DNA from: Petrolisthes cinctipes
Lineage: Eukaryota > Arthropoda > Malacostraca > Decapoda > Porcellanidae
DNA length: 64,000 bases
Assembly (NCBI GenBank): GCA_033782935.1
Contig: JAWQEG010000710.1
Location: forward strand, 6,200,001-6,264,000
Direction: 5' to 3'
The notes under the pieces are model-generated. The model was not told the DNA's origin. It did not search any database and worked only from the letters and a program-made list of their open reading frames with translations. A program made the translations under genes and the position numbers. Shown in pieces: positions 26,652 to 41,000 of this stretch (positions are counted from its first letter, which is position 1; every line of letters starts with the position of its first letter).

Positions 26652-29600
26652 GTGCTAGAATATTTTCAAAATATAGGCCCAAAACATGCTAAAAATCGAT
26701 ATTTTAGGTGCCCAAAGTCGATATCTCAAATTCAGGCCCAAAACACAAGAAAATTCGATATTTTTGGGTCCCAGAAGCGATTTGTACATGCCTACTCAGT
26801 GCTAGAATTTTTTCAAAATACAGGCACAAAATATGCTAAAAATCGATCTTTTAGGTGCCCAAAGTCGATATCTCAAATTCATTCCCAAAACACCCAAAAA
26901 TTCGATATTTTGGGGTCCCAGAAGCGAACTGTACATGCCTAATCCGTGTTAGAGTATTTTCAATATACAGGCCCAAAACATACTAAATATCGATCTTTTA
27001 GGTGCCCAAAAGTCGATATGTGGATGTATCTTCTGTACCCGTTTATTTCTCAAATTCAGGCTCTAAGCACCCGAAAATTCGATATTTTGGGGTCCCAGAA
27101 GCGATCTGTACATGCCTATTCAGATGCAGGCCCAAAACATTCTGAAAATCGATATTTTAGGTGCCCAAAGTCAACATGTGTATACATCTTCTGCACTCGT
27201 TTATATCTCAAATTCAACCTCAAAACACCCGAAAATTTGATAATTTTGGGAACCAGAAGCGATCTGTACATGTCTAGTCAGTGCTAGAATGTTTTCAAAA
27301 TATAGGCTCAAAACATTCTAAAAATCGATATTTTAAGTGTCCAAAGTCGATATGTGCATGCATCTTCTGTACCCGTTTATATCTCAAATTTAGGCTCAAA
27401 ACACCCGAAAATTCGGTATTTTTGGGTCCTAGAAGCGATCTGTACATCCCTACACCTAGTTAGACTGTTTTCAAGATACAGACCCAAAACATGCGCAAAA
27501 TCGATATTTTAGGTGCCCAAAAGTCGATACGTGCATGCATCTTCTGTACCCGTTTATATCTCAAATTCAGGCTCAAAACCCCCGAAAATTCGATATTTTG
27601 GGGTCCCAGAAGCGATCTGTACATGCCTACTCAGTGCTAGAATATTTTCAAAATACAGGCCCAAAACATGCTAAAAATCGATATTTTAGGTGCCCAAAGT
27701 CGATATCTCAAATTAAGGCCAAAAATACCCAAAAATTAGATATTTTGGGGTCCCAGAAGCGATCTGTACATGCCTACTCCGTGTTAGAGTATTTTCAATA
27801 TACAGGCCCAAAACATAATGAAAATCGATCTTTTAGGTGCCCAAAAGCCGATATGTGGATGCATCTTCTGTACCCGTTTATATCTCAAATTCAGGCTCAA
27901 AACACCCGAAAATTCGATATTTTGGGGTCCCAGAAGCGATCTATACTTGCCTACTCCGTGTTAGAGTATTTTCTAAATACAGGCCCTAAACAAGCTGAAA
28001 ATCGATATTTTAGGTGACCAAAGTCAATATGTGTATGCATCTTCTGCACCCGTTTATATCCCAAATTCAACCTCAAATCACCCGAAAATTCGATTTTTTG
28101 GGGTCCCAGAAGTGATCTGTACATGCCTACTTAGTGCTAGAATATTTTCAAAATATAGGCCCAAAACATGCTAGAAATCGATATTTTAGGTGACCAAAGT
28201 CGATATCTCAAATTCAGGCCCAAAACACCCGAAAATTCGATATTTGGGGGTCCCAGCAGCGAACTGTACATGCCTACTCCGTGTTAGAGTATTTTCAAAA
28301 TACAGGCCCAAAACATACTGAAAATCGATCTTTTAGGTGCCCAAAAGTCGATATGTGCATGCATCTTCTGTATCCGTTTATATCCCAAATTCAACCTCAA
28401 AACACCCGAAAATTCGATATTTCTGGGTCCCAGAAGCGATCTGTTCATGCCTACTCAGTGCTAGAATTTTTTCAAAATATAGGTTTAAAACATGCTAAAA
28501 ATCTATATTTTAAGTGTCCAAAATCGATATCTGCATGCATCATCTGTACCCGTTTATATCTCAAATTCAGGCTCAATAAACCTGCAAATTCGATATTTTG
28601 GGGTCCCAGAAGTGATCTGTACATGCCTACTTAGTGCTAGAATATTTTCAAAATATAGGCCCAAAACATGCTAAAAATCGATATTTTAGGTGCCCAAAGT
28701 CGATATCTCAAATTCAGGCCCAAAACACAAGAAAATTTGATATTTTTGGGTCCCAGAAGCGATTTGTACATGCCCACTCAGTGCTAAAAAAAATTCAAAA
28801 TACAGGCCCAAAACATGCTAAAAATCGATCTTTTAGGTGCCCAAAGTCGATATCTCAAATTCATTCCCAAAACACCCAAAAATTCGATATTTTGGGGTCC
28901 CAGAAGCGAACTGTACATGCCTAATCCGTGTTAGAGTATTTTCAATATACAGGCCCAAAACATACTAAATATCCATCTTTTAGGTGCCCAAGAGTCGATA
29001 TGTGGATGCATCTTCTGTACCGGTTTATTTCTCAAATTCAGGCTCCAAGCACCCGAAAATTCGATATTTTGGGGTCCCAGAAGCGATCTGTACATGCCTA
29101 TTCAGATGCAGGCCCAAAAAATTCTGAAAATCGATATTTTAGGTGCCCAAAGTCAACATGTGTATGCATCTTCTGCACTCGTTTATATCTCAAATTCAAC
29201 CTCAAAACACCCGAAAATTTGATAATTTTGGGAACCAAAAGCGATCTGTACATGTCTAGTCAGTGCTAGAATGTTTTCAAAATATAGGCTCAAAACATTC
29301 TAAAAATCGATATTTTAAGTGTCCAAAGTCGATATGTGCATGCATCTTCTGTACCCGTTTATATCTCAAATTTAGGCTCAAAACACCCGAAAATTCGGTT
29401 ATTTTGGGTCCTAGAAGCGATCTGTACATCCCTACACCTAGTTAGACTGTTTTCAAGATACAGACCCAAAACATGCTCAAAATCGATATTTTAGGTGCCC
29501 AAAAGTCGATACGTGCATGCATCTTCTGTACCCGTTTATATCTCAAATTCAGGCTCAAAACCCCCGAAAATTCGATATTTTGGGGTCATAGAAGCGATCT

Positions 29601-29998
29601 GTACATGCCTACTCAGTGCTAGAATATTTTCAAAATACAGGCCCAAAACATGCTAAAAATCGATATTTTAGGTGCCCAAAGTCGATATCTCAAATTAAGG
29701 CCCAAAATACCTAAAAATTCGATATTTTGGGGTCCCAAAAGCGATATGTACATGCCTACTCCGTGTTAGAGTATTTTCAATATACAGGCTCAAAACATAA
29801 TAAAAATCGATTTTTTAGGTGCCCAAAAGCCGATATGTGGATGCATCTTCTGTACCCGTTTATATCTCAAATTCAGGCTCAAAACACCCGAAAATTCGAT
29901 ATTTTGGGGTCCCAGAAGCGATCTATACTTGCCTACTCAGTGTTAGAGTATTTTCAAAATACAGGCCCTAAACAAGCTGAAAATCGATATTTTAGGTG
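26652..29998. repeat. HOR copies offset by 1,982 bp
   Basis: The segment 26,652-28,016 recurs at 28,634-29,998 (26,946/28,928; 27,281/29,263; 27,535/29,517). Shared markers are AACACAAGAAAAT, CTCAAATTCATTCCC, GGTTTATTTCTC or its CCGTTTATTTCTC relative, and AGTCGATACGTGCATG. Confidence 0.82.
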
Positions 29999-32900
29999 AC
30001 CAAAGTCAATATGTGTATGCATCTTCTGCACCCGTTTATATCCTAATTTCAACCTCAAATCACCCGAAAATTCGATATTTTGGGGTCCCAGAAGTGATCT
30101 GTACATGCCTACTTAGTGCTAGAATATTTTCAAAATATAGGCCCAAAACATGCTAGAAATCGATATTTTACGTGCCTAAAGTCGATATCTCAAATTCAGG
30201 CCAAAAACACCCGAAAATTCGATATTTGGGGGTCCCAGCAGCGAACTGTAAATGCCTACCCCGTGTTAGAGTATTTTCAAAATACAGGCCCAAAACATAC
30301 TGAAAATCGATCTTTTAGGTGCCCAAAAGTCGATATGTGCATGCATCTTCTGTATCCGTTTATATCCCAAATTCAACCTCAAAACACCCGAAAATTCGAT
30401 ATTTCTGGGTCCCAGAAGCGATCTGTACATGCCTACTCAGTGCTAGAATTGTTTCAAAATATAGGCCCAAAACATGCTAAAAATCGATATTTTAGGTGCC
30501 CAAAGCCGATATCTCAAAATCAGGCCCAAAACACCCAAAAATTCGATATTTTGGGGTCCCAGAAGCGAACTGTACATGCCTACTCAGATGCAGGCCCAAA
30601 ACATGCTGAAAATCGATATTTTAGGTGCCTAAAGTCAACATGTGTATGCATCTTCTGCAGTCGTTTATATCTCAAATTCAACCTCAAAACACCCGAAAAT
30701 TCGATAATTTTGGGAACCAGAAGCGATCTGTACATGTCTAGTCAGTGCTAGAATGTTTTCAAAATATAAGCTCAAAACATGCTAAAAATCGATATTTTAA
30801 GTGTCCATAGTCGATATGTGCATGCATCTTCTGTACCCGTTTATATCTCAAATTCAGGCTCAAAACACCCGAAAATTCGATATTTTTGGGTCCCAGAAGC
30901 GATCTGTACATGCCTACTCCTAGTCAGAGTATTATCAAAATACAGGCTCAAAACATGCTAAAAATCTATATTTTAGGTGCCCAAAGTCAATATGTGCATG
31001 CATCTACTGTACCCGTTTATATCTCATATTCAGGCTCAAAACACCCGAAAATTCGGTATTTTTGGGTCCTAGAAGCGATCTGTACATCCGTACTCCTAGT
31101 TAGAAGGTTTAAAGATACAGACCCAAAACATGCTCAAAATCGATATTTTAGGTGCCCAAAAGTCGACATGTGCATGCATCTTCTGTACCCGTTTATATCT
31201 CAAATTCAGGCTCAAAACACACGAAAATTCGAGATTTTGGGGTCCCAGAAGCGATCTGTACATGCCTACTCAGTGCTAGAATTTTTTCAAAATATAGGCC
31301 CAAAACATGCTAAAAATCGATATTTTAGGTGCACAAAGTCGATATCTCAAATTCAGGTCCAAAACACCCAAAAATTCGATATTTTGGGGTCCCAGAAGCG
31401 AACTGTACATGCCTAATCCGTGTTAGAGTATTTTCAATATACAGGCCCAAAACATACTAAATATCCATCTTTTAGGTGCCCAAGAGTCGATATGTGGATG
31501 CATCTTCTGTACCGGTTTATTTCTCAAATTCAGGCTCCAAGCACCCGAAAATTCGATATTTTGGGGTCCCAGAAGCGATCTGTACATGCCTATTCAGATG
31601 CAGGCCCAAAAAATTCTGAAAATCGATATTTTAGGTGCCCAAAGTCAACATGTGTATGCATCTTCTGCACTCGTTTATATCTCAAATTCAACCTCAAAAC
31701 ACCCGAAAATTTGATAATTTTGGGAACCAAAAGCGATCTGTACATGTCTAGTCAGTGCTAGAATGTTTTCAAAATATAGGCTCAAAACATTCTAAAAATC
31801 GATATTTTAAGTGTCCAAAGTCGATATGTGCATGCATCTTCTGTACCCGTTTATATCTCAAATTTAGGCTCAAAACACCCGAAAATTCGGTTATTTTGGG
31901 TCCTAGAAGTGATCTGTACATCCCTACACCTAGTTAGACTGTTTTCAAGATACAGACCCAAAACATGCTCAAAATCGATATTTTAGGTGCCCAAAAGTCG
32001 ATACGTGCATGCATCTTCTGTACCCGTTTATATCTCAAATTCAGGCTCAAAACCCCCGAAAATTCGATATTTTGGGGTCATAGAAGCGATCTGTACATGC
32101 CTACTCAGTGCTAGAATATTTTCAAAATACAGGCCCAAAACATGCTAAAAATCGATATTTTAGGTGCCCAAAGTCGATATCTCAAATTAAGGCCCGAAAT
32201 ACCTAAAAATTCGATATTTTGGGGTCCCAAAAGCGATATGTACATGCCTACTCCGTGTTAGAGTATTTTCAATATACAGGCTCAAAACATAATAAAAATC
32301 GATCTTTTAGGTGACCAAAGTCAATATGAGTATGCATCTTCTGCACCCGTTTATATCCTAATTTCAACCTCAAATCACCCGAAAATTCGATATTTTGGGG
32401 TCCCAGAAGTGATCTGTACATGCCTACTTAGTGCTAGAATATTTTCAAAATATAGGCCCAAAACATGCTAGAAATCGATATTTTACGTGCCTAAAGTCGA
32501 TATCTCAAATTCAGGACAAAAACACCCGAAAATTCGATATTTGGGGGTCCCAGCAGCGAACTGTAAATGCCTACCCCGTGTTAGAGTATTTTCAAAATAC
32601 AGGCCCAAAACATACTGAAAATCGATCTTTTAGGTGCCCAAAAGTCGATATGTGCATGCATCTTCTGTATCCGTTTATATCCCAAATTCAACCTCAAAAC
32701 ACCCGAAAATTCGATATTTCTGGGTCCCAGAAGCGATCTGTACATGCCTACTCAGTGCTAGAATTGTTTCAAAATATAGGCCCAAAACATGCTAAAAATC
32801 GATATTTTAGGTGCCCAAAGCCGATATCTCAAAATCAGGCCCAAAACACCCAAAAATTCGATATTTTGGGGTCCCAGAAGCGAACTGTACATGCCTACTC

Positions 32901-33745
32901 AGATGCAGGCCCAAAACATGCTGAAAATCGATATTTTAGGTGCCTAAAGTCAACATGTGTATGCATCTTCTGCAGTCGTTTATATCTCAAATTCAACCTC
33001 AAAACACCCGAAAATTCGATAATTTTGGGAACCAGAAGCGATCTGTACATGTCTAGTCAGTGCTAGAATGTTTTCAAAATATAAGCTCAAAACATGCTAA
33101 AAATCGATATTTTAAGTGTCCATAGTCGATATGTGCATGCATCTTCTGTACCCGTTTATATCTCAAATTCAGGCTCAAAACACCCGAAAATTCGATATTT
33201 TTGGGTCCCAGAAGCGATCTGTACATGCCTACTCCTAGTCAGAGTATTATCAAAATACAGGCTCAAAACATGCTAAAAATCTATATTTTAGGTGCCCAAA
33301 GTCAATATGTGCATGCATCTACTGTACCCGTTTATATCTCATATTCAGGCTCAAAACACCCGAAAATTCGGTATTTTTGGGTCCTAGAAGCGATCTGTAC
33401 ATCCGTACTCCTAGTTAGAAGGTTTAAAGATACAGACCCAAAACATGCTCAAAATCGATATTTTAGGTGCCCAAAAGTCGACATGTGCATGCATCTTCTG
33501 TACCCGTTTATATCTCAAATTCAGGCTCAAAACACACGAAAATTCGAGATTTTGGGGTCCCAGAAGCGATCTGTACATGCCTACTCAGTGCTAGAATTTT
33601 TTCAAAATATAGGCCCAAAACATGCAAAAAATCGATATTTTAGGTGCACAAAGTCGATATCTCAAATTCAGGTCCAAAACACCCAAAAATTCGATATTTT
33701 GGGGTCCCAGAAGCGAACTGTACATGCCTAATCCGTGTTAGAGTA
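28935..33745. repeat. About 2.4-kb tandem duplication that lost one monomer
   Basis: Positions 28,935-29,813 recur at 31,427-32,305 (+2,492 bp), and 29,990-31,430 recur at 32,305-33,745 (+2,315 bp). The 177-bp difference is exactly one full-length monomer (29,813-29,990), which is absent from the second copy. Shared markers include CCATCTTTTAGGTGCCCAAG, CCGAAAATTCGGTTATTTTG and GAAGGTTTAAAGATACAG. Confidence 0.85.
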
Positions 33746-34361
33746 TTTTCAAAATACAGGCCCAAAACATACTGAAAATCGATCTTTTAGGTGCCCAAAA
33801 GTCGATATGTGCATGCATCTTCTGTATCCGTTTATATCTCGAATTCAGGCTCCAAACACCCGAAAATTCAATATTTCTGGGTCCCAGAACCGATCTGTAC
33901 ATGCCTACTCAGTACTAGAATAGTTTCAAAATATAGGCCCAAAACATGCTAAAAATCGATATTTTAGGTGCCTAAAGTCGATATCTCAAAATCAGGCCCA
34001 AAACACCCAAAAATTCAATATTTTGGGGTTGCAGATGCGATCTGTACATGCCTACTCCTAGTTTGAGTATTATCTAAATACAGGCTCAAAACATGCTGAA
34101 AATCGATATTTTAGGTGCCCAAAAGTCGATATGTGCATGCATCTTCTGTATCCGTTTATATCCCAAATTCAACCTCAAAACACCCGAAAATTCGATATTT
34201 CTGGGTCCCAGAAGCGATCTGTTCATGCCTACTCAGTGCTAGAATTTTTTCAAAATATAGGTTTAAAACATGCTAAAAATCTATATTTTAAGTGTCCAAA
34301 ATTGATATGTGCATGCATCATCTGTACCCGTTTATATCTCAAATTCAGGCTCAATAAACCT
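33746..34361. repeat. Satellite segment joining two duplicated blocks
   Basis: The right part, from about 34,113, begins a copy of 28,335 onward at an offset of 5,778 bp. Its marker is ATAGGTTTAAAACATGCTAAAAATC at 28,480 and 34,258. The left part holds ordinary full-length and short monomers. No gene is present. Confidence 0.7.
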
Positions 34362-37300
34362 GCAAATTCGATATTTTGGGGTCCCAGAAGTGATCTGTAC
34401 ATGCCTACTTAGTGCTAGAATATTTTCAAAATATAGGCCCAAAACATGCTAAAAATCGATATTTTAGGTGCCCAAAGTCGATATCTCAAATTCAGGCCCA
34501 AAACACAAGAAAATTTGATATTTTTGGGTCCCAGAAGCGATTTGTACATGCCCACTCAGTGCTAAAAAAAATTCAAAATACAGGCCCAAAACATGCTAAA
34601 AATCGATCTTTTAGGTGCCCAAAGTCGATATCTCAAATTCATTCCCAAAACACCCAAAAATTCGATATTTTGGGGTCCCAAAAGCGAACTGTACATGCCT
34701 AATCCGTGTTAGAGTATTTTCAATATACAGGCCCAAAACATATTAAATATCCATCTTTTAGGTGCCCAAGAGTCGATATGTGGATGAATCTTCTGTACCG
34801 GTTTATTTCTCAAATTCAGGCTCCAAGCACCCGAAAATTCGATATTTTGGGGTCCCAGAAGCGATCTGTACATGCCTATTCAGATGCAGGCCCAAAAAAT
34901 TCTGAAAATCGATATTTTAGGTGCCCAAAGTCAACATGTGTATGCATCTTCTGCACTCGTTTATATCTCAAATTCAACCTCAAAACACCCGAAAATTTGA
35001 TAATTTTGGGAACCAAAAGCGATCTGTACATGTCTAGTCAGTGCTAGAATGTTTTCAAAATATAGGCTCAAAACATTCTAAAAATCGATATTTTAAGTGT
35101 CCAAAGTCGATATGTGCATGCATCTTCTGTACCCGTTTATATCTCAAATTTAGCCTCAAAACACCCGAAAATTCGGTTATTTTGGGTCCTAGAAGCGATC
35201 TGTACATCCCTACACCTAGTTAGACTGTTTTCAAGATACAGACCCAAAACATGCTAAAAATCGATATTTTAGGTGCCCAAAAGTCGATACGTGCATGCAT
35301 CTTCTGTACCCGTTTATATCTCAAATTCAGGCTCAAAACCCCCGAAAATTCGATATTTTGGGGTCATAGAAGCGATCTGTACATGCCTACTCAGTGCTAG
35401 AATATTTTCAAAATACAGGCCCAAAACATGCTAAAAATCGATATTTTAGGTGCCCAAAGTCGATATCTCAAATTAAGGCCCAAAATACCTAAAAATTCGA
35501 TATTTTGGGGTCCCAAAAGCGATATGTACATGCCTACTCCGTGTTAGAGTATTTTCAATATACAGGCTCAAAACATAATAAAAATCGATCTTTTAGGTGC
35601 CCAAAAGCCGATATGTGGATGCATCTTCTGTACCCGTTTATATCTCAAATTCAGGCTCAAAACACCCGAAAATTCGATATTTTGGGGTCCCAGAAGCGAT
35701 CTATACTTGCCTACTCAGTGTTAGAGTATTTTCAAAATACAGGCCCTAAACAAGCTGAAAATCGATATTTTAGGTGACCAAAGTCAATATGTGTATGCAT
35801 CTTCTGCACCCGTTTATATCCTAATTTCAACCTCAAATCACCCGAAAATTCGATATTTTGGGGTCCCAGAAGTGATCTGTACATGCCTACTTAGTGCTAG
35901 AATATTTTCAAAATATAGGCCCAAAACATGCTAAAAATCGATATTTTAGGTGCCCAAAGTCGATATCTCAAATTCAGGCCCAAAACACAAGAAAATTTGA
36001 TATTTTTGGGTCCCAGAAGCGATTTGTACATGCCCACTCAGTGCTAAAAAAAATTCAAAATACAGGCCCAAAACATGCTAAAAATCGATCTTTTAGGTGC
36101 CCAAAGTCGATATCTCAAATTCATTCCCAAAACACCCAAAAATTCGATATTTTGGGGTCCCAAAAGCGAACTGTACATGCCTAATCCGTGTTAGAGTATT
36201 TTCAATATACAGGCCCAAAACATATTAAATATCCATCTTTTAGGTGCCCAAGAGTCGATATGTGGATGAATCTTCTGTACCGGTTTATTTCTCAAATTCA
36301 GGCTCCAAGCACCCGAAAATTCGATATTTTGGGGTCCCAGAAGCGATCTGTACATGCCTATTCAGATGCAGGCCCAAAAAATTCTGAAAATCGATATTTT
36401 AGGTGCCCAAAGTCAACATGTGTATGCATCTTCTGCACTCGTTTATATCTCAAATTCAACCTCAAAACACCCGAAAATTTGATAATTTTGGGAACCAAAA
36501 GCGATCTGTACATGTCTAGTCAGTGCTAGAATGTTTTCAAAATATAGGCTCAAAACATTCTAAAAATCGATATTTTAAGTGTCCAAAGTCGATATGTGCA
36601 TGCATCTTCTGTACCCGTTTATATCTCAAATTTAGCCTCAAAACACCCGAAAATTCGGTTATTTTGGGTCCTAGAAGCGATCTGTACATCCCTACACCTA
36701 GTTAGACTGTTTTCAAGATACAGACCCAAAACATGCTAAAAATCGATATTTTAGGTGCCCAAAAGTCGATACGTGCATGCATCTTCTGTACCCGTTTATA
36801 TCTCAAATTCAGGCTCAAAACCCCCGAAAATTCGATATTTTGGGGTCATAGAAGCGATCTGTACATGCCTACTCAGTGCTAGAATATTTTCAAAATACAG
36901 GCCCAAAACATGCTAAAAATCGATATTTTAGGTGCCCAAAGTCGATATCTCAAATTAAGGCCCAAAATACCTAAAAATTCGATATTTTGGGGTCCCAAAA
37001 GCGATATGTACATGCCTACTCCGTGTTAGAGTATTTTCAATATACAGGCTCAAAACATAATAAAAATCGATCTTTTAGGTGCCCAAAAGCCGATATGTGG
37101 ATGCATCTTCTGTACCCGTTTATATCTCAAATTCAGGCTCAAAACACCCGAAAATTCGATATTTTGGGGTCCCAGAAGCGATCTATACTTGCCTACTCAG
37201 TGTTAGAGTATTTTCAAAATACAGGCCCTAAACAAGCTGAAAATCGATATTTTAGGTGACCAAAGTCAATATGTGTATGCATCTTCTGCACCCGTTTATA

Positions 37301-37416
37301 TCCTAATTTCAACCTCAAATCACCCGAAAATTCGATATTTTGGGGTCCCAGAAGTGATCTGTACATGCCTACTTAGTGCTAGAATATTTTCAAAATATAG
37401 GCCCAAAACATGCTAG
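34362..37416. repeat. Near-identical 1,482-bp tandem duplication
   Basis: Copy 1 is about 34,362-35,893 and copy 2 about 35,844-37,416, offset by 1,482 bp at every checked point (34,412/35,894; 34,706/36,188; 35,041/36,523; 35,505/36,987). The copies agree at essentially all positions I compared. That includes rare variants such as CCCACTCAGTGCTAAAAAAAATTC, TATTAAATATCCATC and GGATGAATCTTCTGTACCGG. The unit itself is a copy of 28.6-30.1 kb (+5,778 bp). Confidence 0.9.
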
Positions 37417-38060
37417 AAATCGATATTTTACGTGCCTAAAGTCGATATCTCAAATTCAGGCCAAAAACACCCGAAAATTCGATATTTGGGGGTCCCAGCA
37501 GCGAACTGTAAATGCCTACCCCGTGTTAGAGTATTTTCAAAATACAGGCCCAAAACATACTGAAAATCGATCTTTTAGGTGCCCAAAAGTCGATATGTGC
37601 ATGCATCTTCTGTATCCGTTTATATCCCAAATTCAACCTCAAAACACCCGAAAATTCGATATTTCTGGGTCCCAGAAGCGATCTGTACATGCCTACTCAG
37701 TGCTAGAATTGTTTCAAAATATAGGCCCAAAACATGCTAAAAATCGATATTTTAGGTGCCCAAAGTCGATATCTCAAAATCAGGCCCAAAACACCCAAAA
37801 ATTCGATATTTTGGGGTCCCAGAAGCGAACTGTACATGCCTACTCAGATGCAGGCCCAAAACATGCTGAAAATCGATATTTTAGGTGCCTAAAGTCAACA
37901 TGTGTATGCATCTTCTGCAGTCGTTTATATCTCAAATTCAACCTCAAAACACCCGAAAATTCGATAATTTTGGGAACCAGAAGCGATCTGTACATGTCTA
38001 GTCAGTGCTAGAATGTTTTCAAAATATAAGCTCAAAACATGCTAAAAATCGATATTTTAA
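37260..38060. repeat. Copy of 30.0-30.8 kb (offset 7,260 bp)
   Basis: Variants from 29,996-30,800 recur here (30,116/37,376). They include TTTTACGTGCCTAAAG, GTAAATGCCTACCCCG and CTTCTGCAGTCG. The same segment also occurs at 32,305-33,100, so three copies exist within 8 kb. Confidence 0.8.
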
Positions 38061-41000
38061 GTGTCCAAAGTCGATATGTGCATGCATCTTCTGTACCCGT
38101 TTATATCTCAAATTCAGGCTCAAAACACCCGAAAATTCGATATTTTGGGGTTCAGAAGCGAACTGTACATGCCTACTCCGTGTTAGAGTATTTTCAGTAT
38201 ACAGGCCCAAAACATACTGAAAATCAATCCTTTTGGTTCCCAAAAGTCGATATGTGGATGCATCTTCTGCACTCGTTTATATCTCAAATTCAACCTCAAA
38301 ACACCCGAAAATTCTATTATTTTGGTTCCCAGATGCGATCTGTACATGCCTACTCCTAGTTAGAATATTATCTAAATACAGGCTCAAAACATGCTGAAAA
38401 TCGATATTTTAGGTGCCCAAAAGTCGATATGTGCATGCATCTTCTGTATCCGTTTATATCCTAAATTCATCCTCAAAACACCCGAAAATTCGATATTTTT
38501 GGGTCCCATAAGCGATCTGTACATGCCTACTCAGTGCTAGAATTTTTTCAAAATACAGGCCCAAAACATGCTAAAAATCGATATTTTAGGTGCCCAAAGT
38601 CGATATATCAAATTCAGGCCCAAAATACCCGAAAATTCGATATTTTGGGGTCCCAGAAGCGAACTGTACATGCCTACTCCGTGTTAGAGTATTTTCAATA
38701 TACAGGCCCAAAACATACTGAAAATCAATCCTTTTGGTGCCCAAAAGTCGATATGTGGATGAATCTTCTGCACTCGTTTATATCTCAAATTCAACCTCAA
38801 AACACCCGAAAATTCTATACTTTTGGGAACCAGAAGCGATCGGTACTTGTCTAGTCAGTGCTAGAATGTTTTCAAAATATAGGCTCAAAACATGCTAAAA
38901 ATCGATATTTTAAGTGTCCAAAGTCGATATGTGCATGCATCTTCTGTACCCGTTTATATCTCATTTTCAGGCTCAAAACACCCGAAAATTCGATATTTTT
39001 GGTTCCCAGATGCGATCTGTACATGCCTAATCCTAGTTAGAGTATTATCTAAATACAGGCTCAAAACATGCTGAAAATCGATATTTTAGGTGCTCAAAGT
39101 CAATATGTGCATGCATCTTCTGTACCCGTTTATATCTCATATTCAGGCTCAAAACACCCGAAAATTCGGTATTTTTGGGTCCTAGTAGCGATTTGTACAT
39201 CCCTACTCCTATTTAGAATGTTTTCAAGATACAGACCCAAAACATGCTCAAAATCGATATTTTAGGTGCCCAAAAGTCGATATGTGCATGCATCTTCTGT
39301 ACCCATTTATATCTCAAATTCAGGCTCAAAACACCCAAAAATTCGATATTTTTGGGTCCCAGGTAGCGATCTGTACATGCCTACTCATATGCAGGCCCAA
39401 AACATGCTGAAAATCGATATTTTAGGTGCCCAAAGTCAACATGTGTATGCATCTTCTGCACTCGTTTATATCTCAAATTCAACCTCAAAACATCCGAAAA
39501 TTCGATAATTTTGGGTCCCAGAAGCGATCTGTAGATAGCTAGTCAGTGCTTGAATGTTTTCAAAATATAGGCTCAAAACATGCTAAAAATCGATATTTTA
39601 AGTGTCCAAAGTCGATATGTGCATGCATCTTCTGTACCCGTTTATATCTCAAATTCAGACTAAAAACGCCTGAAAATTCGATTTTTTTGGGTCCCAGAAG
39701 CGATCTGTACATGCCTACTCCTTGTTAGAGTATTATCTAAATACAGGCTCAAAACATGCTGAAAATCAATATTTTAGGTGCCCAAAGACAATATGTGCAT
39801 GCATCTTCTGTACCCGTTTATATCTCATATTCAGGCTCAAAACACCCGAAAATTCGGTATTTTTTGGTCCTAGAAGCGATTTTTACATCCCTACTCCTAG
39901 TTAGAATGTTTTCAAGATACAGACCCAAAACATGCTCAAAATCGATATTTTAGGTGCCCAAAAGTCGATATGTGCATGCATCTTCTGTACCCGTTTATAT
40001 CTCAAATTCAGGCTCAAAACACCCGAAAATTCGATATTTTGGGGTTCAGAAGCGATCTGTACATGCCTACTCAGTGCTAGAATATTTTCAAAATATAGGC
40101 CCAAAACATGCTAAAAATCGATATTTTATGTGCCCAAAGTCGATATCTCAAATTCAGGCCCAAAACACCCAAAAATTCGATATTTTGGGGTCCCAGAAGC
40201 GATCTGTACATGCCTACTCCGTGTTAGTATTTTCAATATACAGGCCCAAAACATACTGAAAATCGATCTTTTAGGTGCCCTAAAGTCGATATGTGGATGC
40301 ATCTTCTGTACCCGTTTATATCTCAAATTCAGGCTCCAAACACCCGAAAATTCGATATTTTGGGGTCCCAGAAGCGATCTGTACTTGCCTACTCCGTGTT
40401 AGAGTATTTTCAAAATACAGGCCCAAAACAAGCTGAAAATCGATATTTTAGGTGATCAAAGTCAATATGTGTATGCATCTTCTGTACCCGTTTATATCTC
40501 ATATTCAGGCCCAAAACACCCGAAAATTCGATATTTTGGGGTCCCAGAAGCGAACTATACATGCCTACTCCGTGTTAGAGTATTTTCAAAATACAGGCCC
40601 AAAACATACTGAAAATCGATCGTTTAGGTGCCCAAAAGTCGATATGTGCATGCATCTTCTATACCCGTTTATATCTCAAATTCAGGCTCCAAACACCCGA
40701 AAATTCGATATTTTGGGGTCCCACAAGCGATCTGTACATGCTTACTCAGATGCAGGCCCAAAACATGCTGAAAATCGATATTTCAGCTGAACAAAGTCAA
40801 CATGTGTATACATCTTCTGCACTTGTTTATATCTCAAATTCAACCTCAAAACACCCGAAAATTCGATATTTTTCGGTCCCAGAAGCGATCTGTACATGCC
40901 TACTGATTGCTAGAATGTTTTCAAAATATAGGCTCAAAACATGCTAAAAATCTATATTTTAAGTGTCCAAAGTCGATATGTGCATGCATCTTTTGTACCC

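Larger units (their letters stand above)
23880..27160. repeat. HOR copies offset by 2,142 bp
   Basis: The segment about 23,880-25,005 recurs at about 26,022-27,150. Matching points are 23,894/26,036, 24,510/26,652 and 24,804/26,946. Shared rare markers are CATTTTCTGTACCCG followed by TCTCATATTCAGGCCC, the GAAAATACCGGCCC junction, and GGCTCTAAGCACCCG. Between the copies lies the dimer run at 25,355-26,002. Confidence 0.82.

Noticed and set aside
25372..26652. Open frame of 426 codons (and dozens of 60-317 codon frames) in the satellite as real genes
   Set aside because: The products are strings of the monomer translated in shifting frames. Frames start and stop with monomer length changes, overlapping frames are equally open, and no domain is recognisable.
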